A stretch of 64,000 nt of DNA from CAVRUH01 sp963822595 (GTDB lineage Bacteria > Chlamydiota > Chlamydiia > Chlamydiales > Waddliaceae), in contig CAWGIG010000001.1 in the NCBI GenBank assembly GCA_963822595.1, positions 992,001-1,056,000 of the forward strand, given 5' to 3'. The notes beneath the pieces are model-generated. The model was given only the letters and a program-made list of their open reading frames with translations. It searched no databases and was not told where the DNA came from. Below are positions 1 to 11,800 of the stretch, one piece after another. How positions within the stretch are numbered: position 1 is the stretch's first letter; each line of letters opens with the position of its first letter. The translations under genes were made by a program, and so were the position numbers.

Positions 1-3000
1 ATGTTATTATTTTGTTGGTGGTGGGCAGCTTCTACAAGGAGGTCTAGAACGAAGGCTTGGGCGCTGGGTGCGCTTTGTATGTTGTCTTGGATGTGTTGGA
101 CGCGCATGTCAAGTGCCGGTTTGACAGCTGTTGTGCCACCGTTTTTGAGTGCCTTAATGCAGTCCTCGCGGTATTGCGAAAGCTGGACAATCTGTTCTTG
201 AGTGATAAGGCCTTCAGCCTGGGTTTGAAGCTGTGCTTGGTAGGCTTTGAGGTCTGTTTCGATGCTTAGTGCAGGATCGAAGCTGGCGTGTTCAACGTAA
301 TCTCGATGGTCTAAGGTGCGTAGGAGAATCTTTCCGTACTTTTCCTTTAAGATCAGCCGAGTTTCATCATCACTGATTGCCAATAGCTCGATCAGCGGCT
401 TACGTACGACTTCGTGCATTTTGCGTTTTGTCATCAGGGGAAGCTCTTCTGAGAGAGCGTATCCTTCGTTCTCTTTCGCAACCCTGACGACGGTGTTGCC
501 ATCTACGTTGTTCATGGCAAACTTCTTGCTGTTCGAAGCGACGGCGTAGGTGACCTTTTGCGTTCCGAACTTGAAGAGGCGACAGCGCTCCGCCGCTTGG
601 AGAAGCGGAGTTGACTGGCATTTGTCCCCTACAAGGACATAGGCCGAGCACTGCTCCGGGAGATCGAAGTCCATCCCACGGCTTCGTGCTTGGTCAAAGA
701 AGACAATGCAGGCATCAGCTGAGTGTCGAGATGTTTCGTACGGAACGATAAATCCGCGGCGGTCGATCACTGACCAGATCTGTTTAGAGAGGTTCCAGAA
801 GACAGCGAAGTTAATGGAGTCTCTAGCGCCGGCAAGGATTGCTTTTGCTACTTCCCAATTCTGGTGATCGGCGACAAGAGCCTCGGGATCCATAAAGGCG
901 TGGACATCCGGCGACTTGGCGAGGTCAGTAAGCGTTTTTAGACTAAAATCGACCACACGTTCGACTGGGCAGGTACTAAGGCGCTCGAGTGATTCTTCCA
1001 TTGAGGTGTTAGCTAGGAAGTTGTGGGCAAGTCGGCTATCCATTCCTTGGTGATTATAAGGAGTGGCTGTGAGTCCAATGACATTACCGAAGTCACTTTC
1101 TAGAGTTGCTAGGGTGTATTGCAGCATATGCGTGTGGAGGACGATTGTATTAATTGACGGACCTGCTGCGATATCCAAGCGGGCCAGTGGGCTGGTTGCC
1201 ACGATGTTGACGAGTTCCTGCCAGTTGTCTTGGCGCTTGACTATCTTTGTCAGCTGGCTGATGGTGCCTTTAGATCCAAGCCAGCGCTTAGCTTGACGTG
1301 TGAGGTCGTTGTTGTTCGATTTGGGAAGGCGTAACGCGATCCCTTGGATGACTGATTCCGTGTGAAGAGGTTCGCGCAGCCAGAGCTGCGTCGTCAGGTT
1401 GGCGATCACATCGAAGTAAGTGAAGCGGCTCTTTAGATCTGGCGTCTGCGCAGCTTCATAGGGAATAGCGATGAAATCAGTCACATCCCCTCTGCCAAAA
1501 TCTACGTTGCAGCGCATCTTTAGGGTGTGCGGTAGATAAACCTGCAATTGCGCACGTAAGATCATAAGGTCTTCGCGAACAGACTCGGAATGGATGCTCT
1601 TAAATTCCTGTACGAGCTTTCGTTCTTTATCAGCGCCTCGCGGGCAGCTGAGGTATCGCTTGAGCCAAGCGCTGTCTATTTGCACCTTGCCTAAGAAGAC
1701 CGGCGGATTTTTGTCGATCAGGTGATTAATCAGCTCGTGCATTCCTTGTGTTTTGTAGTAATCTTCATCGAATGAACTTCCCGGAATCAAGCCGAATAGG
1801 GGCTGTTGTCGTTGGTTGTCGAGATCAATCATGCTTTCATAGAGCATCATGACTATGTTGGATCGTGTTGGTCCAAACTTACATTGTTCGCCCATGGTCC
1901 AGTGCACCTGTTCCTTAGCAGCCGCGTCGACCTCGTCCAGCAGAAGCAAGCTGTTTTGTAGCACCTTGTAGATTTCGTTCAGGATTTTTGCGTCCGCCTT
2001 TCCCCGCGGGTCAGTAGGCGCTTTGATTAGCATCCACTCGTGTGCGAGATGAAGGGCCGAGAGCTGTGAGACGGTAGTGATGAATCGAACACGTTGGGTG
2101 GCGGCGCTTTCAAGGGCTCGCTGGATAAGATGTAGGTTGGCGCGGACTGAGTCTCTATCACACGTTAAACAAGGACAAAATACTGCTCGAGTAGAAACGC
2201 AATCCTTCAGCGAGCGTTTATAATGATCTTTGAAGACGCCTGGAGGCACAACGTTGATCACTAATTTATTGGACATAGCCTCGATAGCAGGACCAATAGC
2301 GAAGGTTTTGCCGTCCCCGCAGCCTAGTTGAGCTAGCAGGTTCTTGTCTTTATAAGCGCGTGCAAGAACGTGCAGCTGAAGCGGACGGAAGGCTAGTCGT
2401 CGTACCCACGAGCAGGCTGCGAGTCGGTAGCGCAGGCTTTGGTCGGGCAGAGGAGTCTGGACGATACTTGCGGAACTCAGAAGGCCCCGCAGCTTGAAAG
2501 GCGAGATGGTGCCGTTAGATATTCTGTCTAGGACCCTTTCGAGCACCTCGCTGTCTATACTAGCCTGCGCATATCGGACCAATAATTCTGCAACTTGGGC
2601 TTCGGCATCTGTTTCGCTGGTTGCATTGTGAAATGCCAGCCAGGTAAAGAGGTCGCGGAGGCCAATGCTCATGGTGTATTTGTCGGCAGTGCAGTGTAAA
2701 TGCTGAATTTCGTTGAAGAGATCTTTCGTTTGTCTCTTGCAAATATCTAGTTCCTGATCGATAAGAGCTTTGATATCTCGCTTTTTGTCCAACGCAGCCA
2801 AAAGGTCTGCGAAGCGCTCGGATGGCAGGTCTTGGGAGGAATCATCCGTTCGCGGCGCTTTTCGTGGTGCGTTGGCAACTTCCTCGTCAAGTTCGCGCTT
2901 CCCTAAAGGATTAAGTTCATTCGCTGTTCGATAATCTGGATATATGTCTGCGATCCTTTTTGCCACCGCATCTACGAGATCTTCCCTGCTCCTGACTTTA

Positions 3001-3086
3001 CCTATCAAAGCTTTGGTGCGCTCTTGCTGTCTCTGGGATAGAACAGGGATGGCGGAGCCGGTGGAGGCGCAGCCTGCGGAAGATGG
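1..3086 (-). pseudogene. C-terminal helicase-like fragment of the broken DUF3638-like gene (partial)
   Basis: This frame is open from 3086 to base 1 without a stop, about 1,028 codons, and it continues past the window. It has no plausible start of its own; the upstream part lies in another frame (3005-3223). Visible motifs are a P-loop-like GCGDGKT (2304-2324), a LLLLDEVDA Walker B-type box (1926-1937 for DEVD), VDFGR followed by IPYEAA (about 1515-1440), GLTATP (1059-1076) and FFDQARSRGMDFD (about 700-665). The intact paralogue has matching stations CGDGKST, ADELDKD, VNFGR/IPYEG and FDDTHTRGAE in the same order. This supports an SF2-like ATPase module of the DUF3638/DUF3645 type. The biochemical function of this family is not established. 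Confidence 0.7.
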
Positions 3087-3223
3087 TCATCTTCCCATTT
3101 GCCCAATCCGGGTATTATATCGGGCAATGTCTCTTGGTTGCCTGTTATGATGTCGAGCTGCTCAATGCAGTCCTTAAGTTCTGCGGGAGCGAGTGTTTCA
3201 GCGGGCTCAGTTTTGCTCAGCAA
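3005..3223 (-). pseudogene. Short bridging fragment of the broken giant gene
   Basis: This 72-codon stretch is the only open frame linking the end of the 3207-5240 fragment to the start of the 1-3086 fragment. It contains an Asp/Glu-rich helical part (PAELKDCIEQLDI) and a short proline-rich run (PQAAPPPAPP). Its right end overlaps the preceding fragment by 17 bases and its left end overlaps the next one by about 80, as expected for two single-base indels. Its initiation codon would be TTG without a ribosome site, so it is unlikely to be an independent gene. Confidence 0.55.
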
Positions 3224-5240
3224 TGTCTGCAGGGGTCAAAAGCAACTTGCGCTTTGTGTAGGCGTATTTCAGATCTCGCGCTTTCATGATTTCAATTTCT
3301 AGAAAGGTTTTAAGTCGAGGTCCCAGCTGCACCCGTGCTGAGGGATTCCGACGCAGGCTAAACCAAATGAGGGCGACCTCTATAATCCGCTCGTTAATGG
3401 GTGCTGGGGCAGACAACAGACGCATGCAATGGGAAAAGACCTTGGCTTCGCTGGAGGGACGAAGCAAGTTAACTACTAGCCCTTTCCACTGGCGATCATT
3501 GCCTGGTGCGGTGTTCCTAGGTATGGAGATCTGGTCCGAGTCGCGGGTGAGTTCACTTGCCCCAGAGCTAGCTAGGAATTCGGTTTTGGAGGGTTTGGCT
3601 TGTCCCCGAACACGTTCTAGATGGTTTTGTATCGTACTGATGAGGCCTGGAGGATCGAAGGCCTTTGCGAGTCCTTCTTCTTCCTTTAACGTAAGGGCCC
3701 AACCTTGCTCAAGAAGGTGATAGCGGTCAATGTACTGCAGATACTGCTCTCCTCTAATCGACGCCCTCCGATTTAAGAACTGATAGCGGCCATTGTCGTC
3801 CAAGAATTCAGTCATCCGAAAGTGAGCTGCAAGGAGGAGTACTCGCGCTTTAGGGTGCATAAGAGGTAGCGGTTTGATCAGTTGACTCGCCGCTAACAAG
3901 GCCTTATCGTTGTTTATAGACGAGAATCCTACGGCTGATGCATAGCGTCGAGCTCGTTCCCAATTCCGCTGCATCATCTGTTCCATGAATAGGGAAAAGC
4001 TCTCAAGCCCTGTGATATCAAATAAGCTCTGTTCAGGATCGTTCGGTTCGAGGTCCGGGTGGAGCCGGCGGCGAAGAACGGTATATCCAGTGAATGAATT
4101 GGTGACCCAATCTGCCCGGAACGCGCCGGGTTTTACTTCAGGATTTAACATCTGCAACGGACAGATGAAGATTTGTTCGCTGCCTCTGACTAACAGAAGG
4201 CCATTCATATGTCCAATGTCGTCACAGCTCACATTAGGGATCCATTGATAGCCATCGTATTCCTCACACCAGTACTCCAGGCGGTTTTGGCCATTTCGTT
4301 GTACGCGGAAGGTAAGCGATCCATCACCGCAACTTAGCCAGAGCCTCATGTTCTTACCGCCGCCCGCCGCCCATACCTCCACTGGAATGCGGGGGTTGCC
4401 CGCCGTAACTCCGAAGGTTGGTACGGTGATACAGCTATTTTTCCAGTTGAAGGTTAGGTCTGAGGTGTATTCGAGTTCCCCGGTCAGCAGCTCGGCATTC
4501 TCCCTTCGCGGGTCAAATATTCCCACCCGGCAGTTGTTACTCCTCTGGGTTGTCCGTTCCACGAGATAGATGCGGTTCTTAACGGGATCTACTATAAACC
4601 CGCCTTCATCCTTCTTACTTAAAGAACCTTCGTGAGTATACCAAAACTCGATATTGGGCTGGGCAAGGCTGGAGGGCAGTTCTTTGATTTCGGCAGCTTT
4701 TCTTAGATGGTACACCTTGTCTTGCTTGATCTCGACCAACTCTTCGAGCCCCAGGGCACGTAGTCGCCCGCTAAGGACTTCACCGTTTACTGAGACATCA
4801 ATTTGATCGACCTGGTCGGCCTGATAGTGCATGCGCTCGATGGTTTGAATGATTCGTGCCTGTGTCCTGTTGCAGACCCATTCTCGGACAAGCGTCTTGG
4901 GAACAGCCTTCTCCCCCTTCTTGATTTTTTTTCCGCCATTTGGGGCGTTTCTCCAAGGAGAAAAGGCCAGTTCAGGATAAAGGCTCTTCAATACCTTTCC
5001 TTGAGGCGTTTGCTCCCATTCGCGGAAACGACACTGAATGATACCGTCGATCACGGTAGCTCCTGTCACTTGGCATATGTTTGCCTGCTGTTCGGGTGGC
5101 ACGCCATACCAATTGAGGGCCTCCGCCCATACGGAAGAGTCAAAATTCAGAGCTTGGTTGGATTTGGCCATGGCTCTTTCGAAGCTATGTTGAAATGGAG
5201 CAGCTACTTGTGTGGGTTGGGTGTTTCTGCATCTGGCCAC
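3207..5240 (-). pseudogene. Central fragment of the broken giant gene
   Basis: About 660 codons form the middle of the broken giant protein. The sequence has beta-rich stretches with many Trp and Gly residues (for example GVPPEQQ, LWLSCGDGSLTF, EYDGYQWIP), then a helical part ending in LLLTPADIAEQ. This beta-rich region resembles, in position and style, the part of the intact paralogue around its YTCWISDDSKK segment, just ahead of the ATPase module. The first residues (to about MAKSNQ) overlap the previous fragment in another frame, so the true entry into this frame is around 5200. No catalytic motif is recognised. Confidence 0.6.
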
Positions 5241-5952
5241 ATGCTATCGTAAGGTATCTATATGCACATAATGCGTCAGCAAGGGAGGTGTCAACCGGCT
5301 GCATGCTCAACAGGTAGCAAGCCCAACCGAAGCTCAAGTTTGGCGACCGCTTTATTCGAGCAAGGGTGTCAGCTTTTAAATTTAGAGATATTATCTCGTC
5401 TCCGTGTAGGTTAACACGGGCGACCAAACGGACGATAGGGAGGCAGAGCTCTTCCCTTTCCCAGTGGTCGGTTAAGACCTTTTCACATAGCTTTTGAAGT
5501 CGGGTGAGGTCTCGCTTCCGTCTATCGATTGGACTTTTTAAGAGGGCTGTCAAAGGGGATACTCCACGCTTAGCAGCCTGACTGATAGGGATTCCATGAG
5601 CATAAGCATCTTCGCTGTCAAGGATTAGAGTGGTGCTTGTCCAGCTTTCGTCGGGGCATAGCAAGCTGATCTGTTCGACGTCGTACTCCATAGAGAGCAG
5701 CTGTTCGTCAGGTCCCACGATCGGCAAGCATATGGGGGCACTATTCGTCGAATTTATTATCTTTGCGTAAGTAGGGCATACACCAGGGTTGAGCTTGACG
5801 GTGATATTCATTTCTTTGTCTTTGAATAACGTATCGAGAACGGCATGTTCCTCATGCATCGCCCGCCAACTAAGCAGCGAGGCGATGCTGCGCAACGGCT
5901 CTTTATCAGTCTTTGAGGGCCAATTTCGTGTTGTGAGGTATCCTTTGGCCAC
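5185..5952 (-). pseudogene. Fragment of the broken giant gene after the homopolymer break
   Basis: This 255-codon fragment begins with a GTG that lies directly after a run of T6G6 on the plus strand (5955-5966). The preceding fragment reads NPPKNPWPK across this run, while this frame reads PPKKSVAKGYLTTRNWP, so a one- or two-base indel in the homopolymer explains the break. The product is helical, contains LLCPDESWTSTTLILD and ends in poor sequence overlapping the 3207-5240 fragment. No domain is recognised on its own. Confidence 0.6.
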
Positions 5953-7571
5953 GGATTTTTTGGGGGGTTGAAGTACCTGCAGAGCAACATCTCCGGATTT
6001 GTGGATTGTCTTGGGTCATACGCTCTGGCTATTTTGCCGAAAATCTCGACCCATGGATCACTGTGCCAGCTGAGACGTAGAGCTGGAGCTCCCTGCACCT
6101 GGGTTTGGTTGCGAATAAACAGGAACGGTCTCGGCCAGTCTGCCGTCGCGGCCCGGTGTTCGAGCCAGTCAGTAAGTAACCGTTCGGTAACGGCATTAAG
6201 AGGTCCTGTGCTGTCAAATAAATGGCTCTCAGTCCTTTCTAGAGGGTGCTTTCCGGCTTCAGCTGACATGGAGAATTGTTTCATTTCCGGATGAATCGAG
6301 CGCAATTTTAAAGCCACGATTAGCCCAATCAGTTCACTTACCCAAGCAATAATTATTGGTCTCGGCCGCCTTCGGTCTGGCGTATCGGCGGTTAGTCTGT
6401 TTAGTGACTGGGCTAGGAAAGCGCATGATAGATCGGAGGCATCCGGTTGTTCGTCAATCAACAGTTGTCTGACATCACGCAGACTCGGCAATTGCATCGG
6501 CAATTTTTGGAACTCATCTCTTTCTAGAAGACCCTTAATGTCCTCAAGGATGTCGCGGGCGGTCCTGGAAAAAGGTTTCAATGGATCGTTAATAAAGTTC
6601 GGTCTTTTCCCATTAAGGGCTCGTAGTGAATCATGAGTCAATTCTTTGCCCTTAACAAGACCCTCTCGGTGTCCATCAAGAGCTTTTGTATTATTTAGGA
6701 TCGGACATTCGAAGGAAGAGGTGAGTTGTTTAGGCTCGCTAGGAGGACGTCCATCTTGAATCAGCATCACGTCGCAGCGACAGTACTCTCGTAAAAGAAT
6801 GGCCAGATCGCAGTCAATGCGACCAATGGCCAGTTGCACTTCAACGCTGTCAAGTAACTTCTCGCGAATTTCACGCAGAAAGCGAACCTGACTGCCCTCA
6901 ATCATTTTTCGACGATAGCATAGATCTTCCTCATAACGGGCGAGGATGCCGAATTTGAAGCGTAGAATGAAGTCGTCGTAGGCCTTTTCAGACAGTTTGC
7001 ATTTTAAGAACGCAAGTATTGCTGAAAAAGTACAGGATCCGGCGCGCTGTTGCAGTGTTTGCACTTGGGAGTAGCCTAGGACACCCGGAATGATGTTATC
7101 GAAGTAATCGTAGAGGTCATCGCTACCGTAGGGCTCCTCCTCACTGCCCCTTGCCGAGCAAAAACCCGTTAAGATTAGCCAAAATTCCGGGCAGCGTACG
7201 AGCTCCATAGGTACTCCCACTTTCTCCCGGTACGCAGAGCGACGAATTCGCTGACCACTCTGAGTGGAATCGTGCCTGTTCACTCCTGCTCCTTGATTAT
7301 AGAGGCGCAGGTTCACACAGTTACCTATACCGATCACTTCGACGAGCATTGCATGGCTACCCCCCTTGGTATTCGTCCATCCACAAGGAAAGATTACCGA
7401 ACCCTGATCCTTGACGCTTATCGCCATCCATTGGCAGCCAGCGACAATGCGGTTGATCACCCTCGTCAAGGCGCTGGAACATGTAGCCCAAAGTGGTCTT
7501 GAACTGCAAGAGGAGCTCCTGTACTTCCTCTGGCAAAAGGTCTCGAAAGGAAAGGAATGTGTCGATGGCAA
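5808..7571 (-). pseudogene. Fragment with GSHAM and RAGSC motifs, possible Cys/His hydrolase-like domain
   Basis: Genuine coding in this frame begins near 7430; the residues before that are the out-of-frame overlap with the N-terminal fragment. The readable part starts with FPCGWTNTKGGSHAMLVEV, then NLRLYNQGAG and, about 90 residues later, QQRAGSCTFSAILAFLK. A His in a Gly-rich strand and a Cys after Gly-Ser at a helix start could form a papain- or transglutaminase-like active site, but this is inference. Eukaryotic DUF3638 proteins are often electronically labelled ubiquitin thioesterase-like without proof. The rest is helical. The fragment ends in another frame break at the T6G6 run near 5960. 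Confidence 0.55.
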
Positions 7572-8412
7572 CTAAATAATTCTGACCATCCAGGCCTGAA
7601 CCCCCAACAAACGAATCGCCCAATGCTAAGCCTAACTGTTTATCTCCGATGGGACAGTCTGCCCGCGGCCTAATGCCGAGCCGGTGAAGCACCTCCCGGC
7701 GCACGCGAGCCTCTTCATTAGGTGCGTCGATCTCCATTGCCGAGCTGACGAAGTGGTCGAGCGTGGTGTCCCCACAGCGTAGCTGGGAAACTGGCGAATT
7801 CGGGAAGCTAGCGCCCAAAAGCTGGCAGTGTTTGATCAAGCAAGGACTAAGTTGTGGCGACTGTTGTATTAGATTGAGCAGTCGTTCGATTTTTCTCTGG
7901 CGCTCTGTTCGCACGCCTAAGGCCTGAGTGCCGTTCCAGATCGAAAAAAGCTGACGTAAGCATGTATTAAGAATTGGACGCTGTTCATCGAGCCGCTGGA
8001 TGAGTTGCTCTTTTAATCTTTCTGCCAATTCCTGATCGAGGGCTTCAACGGCGTCAACGAGATCGCAGATCTTGAACAGTTGTTCATCCGGAAGCTGAAG
8101 CACGTAATTTACACTAACCATCCACATGTCTTCGTTTTTGCGCCACAAGACTTGTAGCGGTAATAGAGGATTGTATTCATCAAATTCGAAATGCTTCCAA
8201 GTGTCGCTCATCCATGAATTTAACGAGAACTTAGCAATCCCGTGTTGGGCTATGGTGGCGTTATTTTCAAGCTCGGTCTTGTTGCCAGCAAGACGTTCCA
8301 TGGCGTATTGTCTTTTTATGTTTTCGAGGGCAGGCCATTGTTCTGTCACGCGTGGTCGCTTCTCTACAGAAGGGGCGCCTTCTACGAAATTATTGGAATC
8401 TATAGGTTGCAT
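7357..8412 (-). pseudogene. N-terminal fragment of the broken giant gene
   Basis: The chosen start is the ATG at 8412; an in-frame TTG at 8421 is less likely. No clear ribosome-binding site precedes either, as is also true of the intact giant paralogue. The product is helical and charged (KIERLLNLIQQSPQLSP, LLPEEVQELLLQFKTTLGYMFQRLDE). It loses its frame near 7400, where the frame-2 continuation (GCQWMAISVKDQGSVIF) takes over. No signal peptide or membrane segment is seen. Confidence 0.6.
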
Positions 8413-8520
8413 TTTGATCAATTATTTTAATTTGGAATGAATATGATACCAATTAATATGATTAAAAACATTAAAAAATAATTCTGATTTTATATTCTGA
8501 TTTTATATATTGATTTGTTA

Positions 8521-8885
8521 TTTCATGAGGACAGAAGCTAGCTATTTGAGAGCCTGGCCTTCGCTTCGCTCAATGCCATCAGCTTAAAGAATAGTTTATC
8601 ACTTCATGAGGGCTGAAAGCCAGCCTTTTGATAGCCCAGGCAGAGCGAAGCGAAGGCCTGGGTGACGTCGATAAAAAAAGTCAGAGCCCTGCAAGGGCGA
8701 GTCATTCCGGTGAAATGATGTCTATGGAAAAATGGATGAGTCGCCCTTACAGGGCTTTTCATTTTTTCACCCTTGCACCCAGGCCTTCGCTTCGCTCTGC
8801 CTGGGCTGTCACGAGCCTGGCTTTCAGCCCTCATGAAATGATAAACTATAAGTTGATGACATTGGGCTTCGCTCTTGCCAGGGCT
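8521..8885. repeat. Large palindromic intergenic repeat, copy 1
   Basis: The left arm (about 8593-8700) runs from TTTATCACTTCATGAGGGCT through AGCCCAGGCAGAGCGAAGCG, and the right arm (about 8770-8848) is its reverse complement. Nested inside is a second inverted pair, AGCCCTGCAAGGGCGAGTCA against TGAGTCGCCCTTACAGGGCT. Partial extra arms lie at 8521-8580 and 8860-8885. The same element occurs at 19380-19845 in the opposite orientation and at 42464-42860 in the same orientation. The stop codon of the giant gene (8884-8886) lies in the outer arm. 8422-8520 is otherwise AT-rich and shows nothing. Confidence 0.9.
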
Positions 8886-11800
8886 ATCCAGTCATAGATC
8901 TAATCAATATGTCATTGCCAAGGATATTGGGGAGAAGGGCTTTTATTTGCTCGGCTGTTTTATCGTGATTAAAGATGGCCATGGCTGAAATTTTGAGATC
9001 GGGTATTACATTTGTTTTGGATGCTTGAAAAGTAAGCCAGAAGAATTTTTCGATGAATTTCTCTTGTCTCAAGAAATTCCCTAATTTATCTGCAAACTGC
9101 AGCGCCTTTCGACCCACATACCATAAATATATCGCCCTAAATGGATATAAGAAAAATCTAACACCGATATTGCTCTTAGAAAACCGTTCTTGGATAGGTT
9201 CAAGAACCTTATTTTTTATCGCTGCTGTGACCTCTTCCCATGTATACACTTTGTCTTGTTCTATTGGAGCTCCCATTTTTTCCATGAAGAATCGATTGCG
9301 ATTAGCCTCGACCTTCCAGTGCTCCGTCCATTTTGTCACTTCAGCTTGTACTTTCGCTGGTATGGCCTCGTTAACCTTTGCAAGGATATCCGGTAGCAAA
9401 ACCCCTTCTTGTACCTTTAGAATTTTTACAATTTCCTCGGCAAGGTTGCCTGGATTCTCAGTATTCATCGCTTGCATTGCAATGACAGCTAAGTTGGTTA
9501 AAGTGAGCGATGAAAGCCCGGGCACATGAGCTAATTTTTCCTCTATAATTTTTGCAGCGACTTCCTTAACTTTTAAACCTGTACCGGCATCCGTTGATCT
9601 TGCCCACGCTTGCTTCAGGACAGTCTCAATTAAAGAGGTCCCCTTACTCAGAATCGTTTCTAGATCCAATTTGGCAGCGATCTTTATAGCTTCAGGTGTT
9701 GTTTCAATCGGCCCCTTGTAAGAATCCATCATTCCGGCGATTTCCATTTGGAAGATTTTAGCAATATTTTCTGCTTCAAGCATCTTATCCAACGGATCAG
9801 GAAACATCTTGGCAAGATCTTTTGGAATTTTTGCACTTAGTATTTCAGTTATTTTAGCGGGATCTTTGTCTATTAAATCGTCTATGAGTTTCACTAAATC
9901 ATCCGCAGTCATATCCTTACCTAGAATTTCCATAGTGATGATTTTCATTCCTGCAGTAAATAGCCCTTCCATCCACTTTCGCTGTGCCGGATCAGTTTCT
10001 TCAACTGTCTTCATAAAATCCTTGCTCTGTTTTTCTATGAATGGGATTAGTCCAGGGATAGATTTTAATTTTTCATCAGCATCGTCACCCATCTTTAAAA
10101 GATCTTTTTGCGTTATTCGCACCTCCTTTTGAGGTTTCGGTGAGGCATAAAGTTGTTCTTGCTTTTGATAGGCCTCTGCTTCTTTAAAAGCTCGGGCAAG
10201 GTCGCTTCCGGCAATTTTTTGTCCGCTAATGCAGCAGGCGGCGCGGAAGCGTCTAAACGAGTACATCATTTCTTTTAAGTTAGGCTGTTCTCTTAACCAA
10301 TCTACAAGGACAGGGTAGAGGTTCTTGAGGTCTTGTTCATATGTTTTTATTTTGCTAGAGTCTATGTTTGGATAAACAAGATCTCCTCTTTGGAACATTG
10401 TAGACACGATTAGCCGTTTGACTTGTTTGATTTGATCCGGAGTCAGAGCATCCCAGCGACTTCCCTCGTCGACTCTTCCGGTATCGTAATTATACATAGA
10501 GAAAAGGTACGGCTTAATTTGACTTTGAAGATCGGAAAGTCCATTAGACAAAATAAAATTATCATAGATAGATGTAACGACTTCGATCACACGGTTTGTT
10601 TTTGGATCGATTGCAAAGAGAGTTCGCGAAATTAGATTTTGATCGGGAGGAACGTTTTGATTTTTAGTAATCAGTCCCCATGGTTTCACGCCTCTTTTCG
10701 AGTTCCGATGTGCCTCGGAAAAATTACTGGTGAAGAATTTGTTTTTAGGTTGAAAAGGTGCAAAGATATTGTATTTATAAAAATTAGGGATTATAACTCC
10801 TATAGGAGCATAGGCTTCATCAAAAAGATTATGCATTTGTTGAACAAAATATACAGGCTCTCTTTTTACATCAAAAATCGTACCCTCGCTCTCCTCACGT
10901 GTTTGATCCAATTCTTGTTCTACTTCCATTTCCTGTTCTTCTTCGCTTTCTTTCTCGCTCTCTTGAGTTCCTTCGATATTTGAGGCAGAGTCGGAGACCT
11001 TACTTGAATAATATTGTTTTGCCAAACGAGGTTTTCCGATGCCTGTTGGAACAGTTTTGAGTTTAGCCCTTAGAAGATCTTCAGCACACTTAATCTCTTT
11101 TAAAAATAAAAATATAAGAGAAGGGTTCTGGATATCTTGCAAACCTATTTCGAGTGAAGACTGTAAGGCTTTTAGATTCTTTAAATCTTCGTTAATTAGA
11201 TGATCAAGAGCTTTATCGGCATCTACCATATTATTGGGCTTACCGGCAGACTGGGAACCGATTTTGGTGCTCTTAATAGAATATTGGCGGCAATGTTTGT
11301 CAATGAGGGCGCGAGCGCTGTAGTGGGATTTTTCGCCAAGTGTTCGGGCCTTTTTGGTCATAGCACGTTTTGCTAGATCTATGGCATGAGGGACAATAGC
11401 CTGGATCCGTTGTCTTTCGGCGGTGTCATTGAGTGTTCTTAGCTGATCCGCCTCAATTGTGACCAGTCTATCGTAGAGAACAGCGCTTGTCATTTGTTCG
11501 GCATCGATAGTCGCAGGGAAAAAGTAAATAACGGATGCCTTACCTTGAAGGACCTTTCTTTCACGAGAGATTCCCTGCTCGAAGCGGGTGATACCGGTAT
11601 TTTCACCAATTGTCAACCACTCGGTAACACCATTCATTGAAGGACGTTCTGCACCGCGTGTGTGGGTATCATCGAAAAGAGTGATGACATTACTGACAGG
11701 AATAGTAGTATCCAGTGTCAATACTTTGCCATTCAGCATCATTTTCCAATCATCATTCCTGTTGATGAAGCGGAAGACAATCTGAGGATGGAGGAGGCTT

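Larger units (their letters stand above)
1..8412 (-). pseudogene. Frame-broken giant DUF3638-like P-loop protein gene, 3' end beyond the left edge
   Basis: One protein can be followed from an ATG at 8412 to the left edge, but only by changing reading frame five times: near 7400, near 5960, near 5200, near 3210 and between 3005 and 3086. Each fragment overlaps the next by 17-215 bases, and no fragment after the first begins with a convincing start site. The order is an N-terminal helical part, a domain with GSHAM and RAGSC motifs, a middle region, then a helicase-like part with a Walker A-type GCGDGKT, a DEVD Walker B-type box, GLTATP and an SRGMD segment. The same helicase-like order occurs in the intact paralogue at 8884-19248. 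The DNA is visibly richer in G+C than its neighbours, which suggests a separate origin. Either the gene has decayed or the assembly has indels. One break lies in a run of six T and six G. The separate pieces are listed below. Confidence 0.75.

Noticed and set aside
1..1300. Plus-strand open frames of 60-80 codons, e.g. 57-269, 316-549 and 1063-1296
   Set aside because: They lie opposite the long minus-strand frame that carries the helicase-like motifs, and their products have no recognisable composition or start sites.
3286..5252. Plus-strand frames of 144 and 149 codons (3286-3720, 4803-5252)
   Set aside because: Shadows of the minus-strand fragment 3207-5240; their sequences are Arg/Ser-rich and low in order, as expected for antisense of a GC-rich gene.
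1..8412. Programmed ribosomal frameshifting as explanation of the split giant gene
   Set aside because: Five different sites in both directions, most without slippery heptamers or pseudoknots; decay or indel errors are simpler.
8521..8885. CRISPR array or rRNA/ncRNA gene
   Set aside because: The repeats are palindromic arms, not regularly spaced direct repeats, and no spacer pattern or rRNA signature is present.
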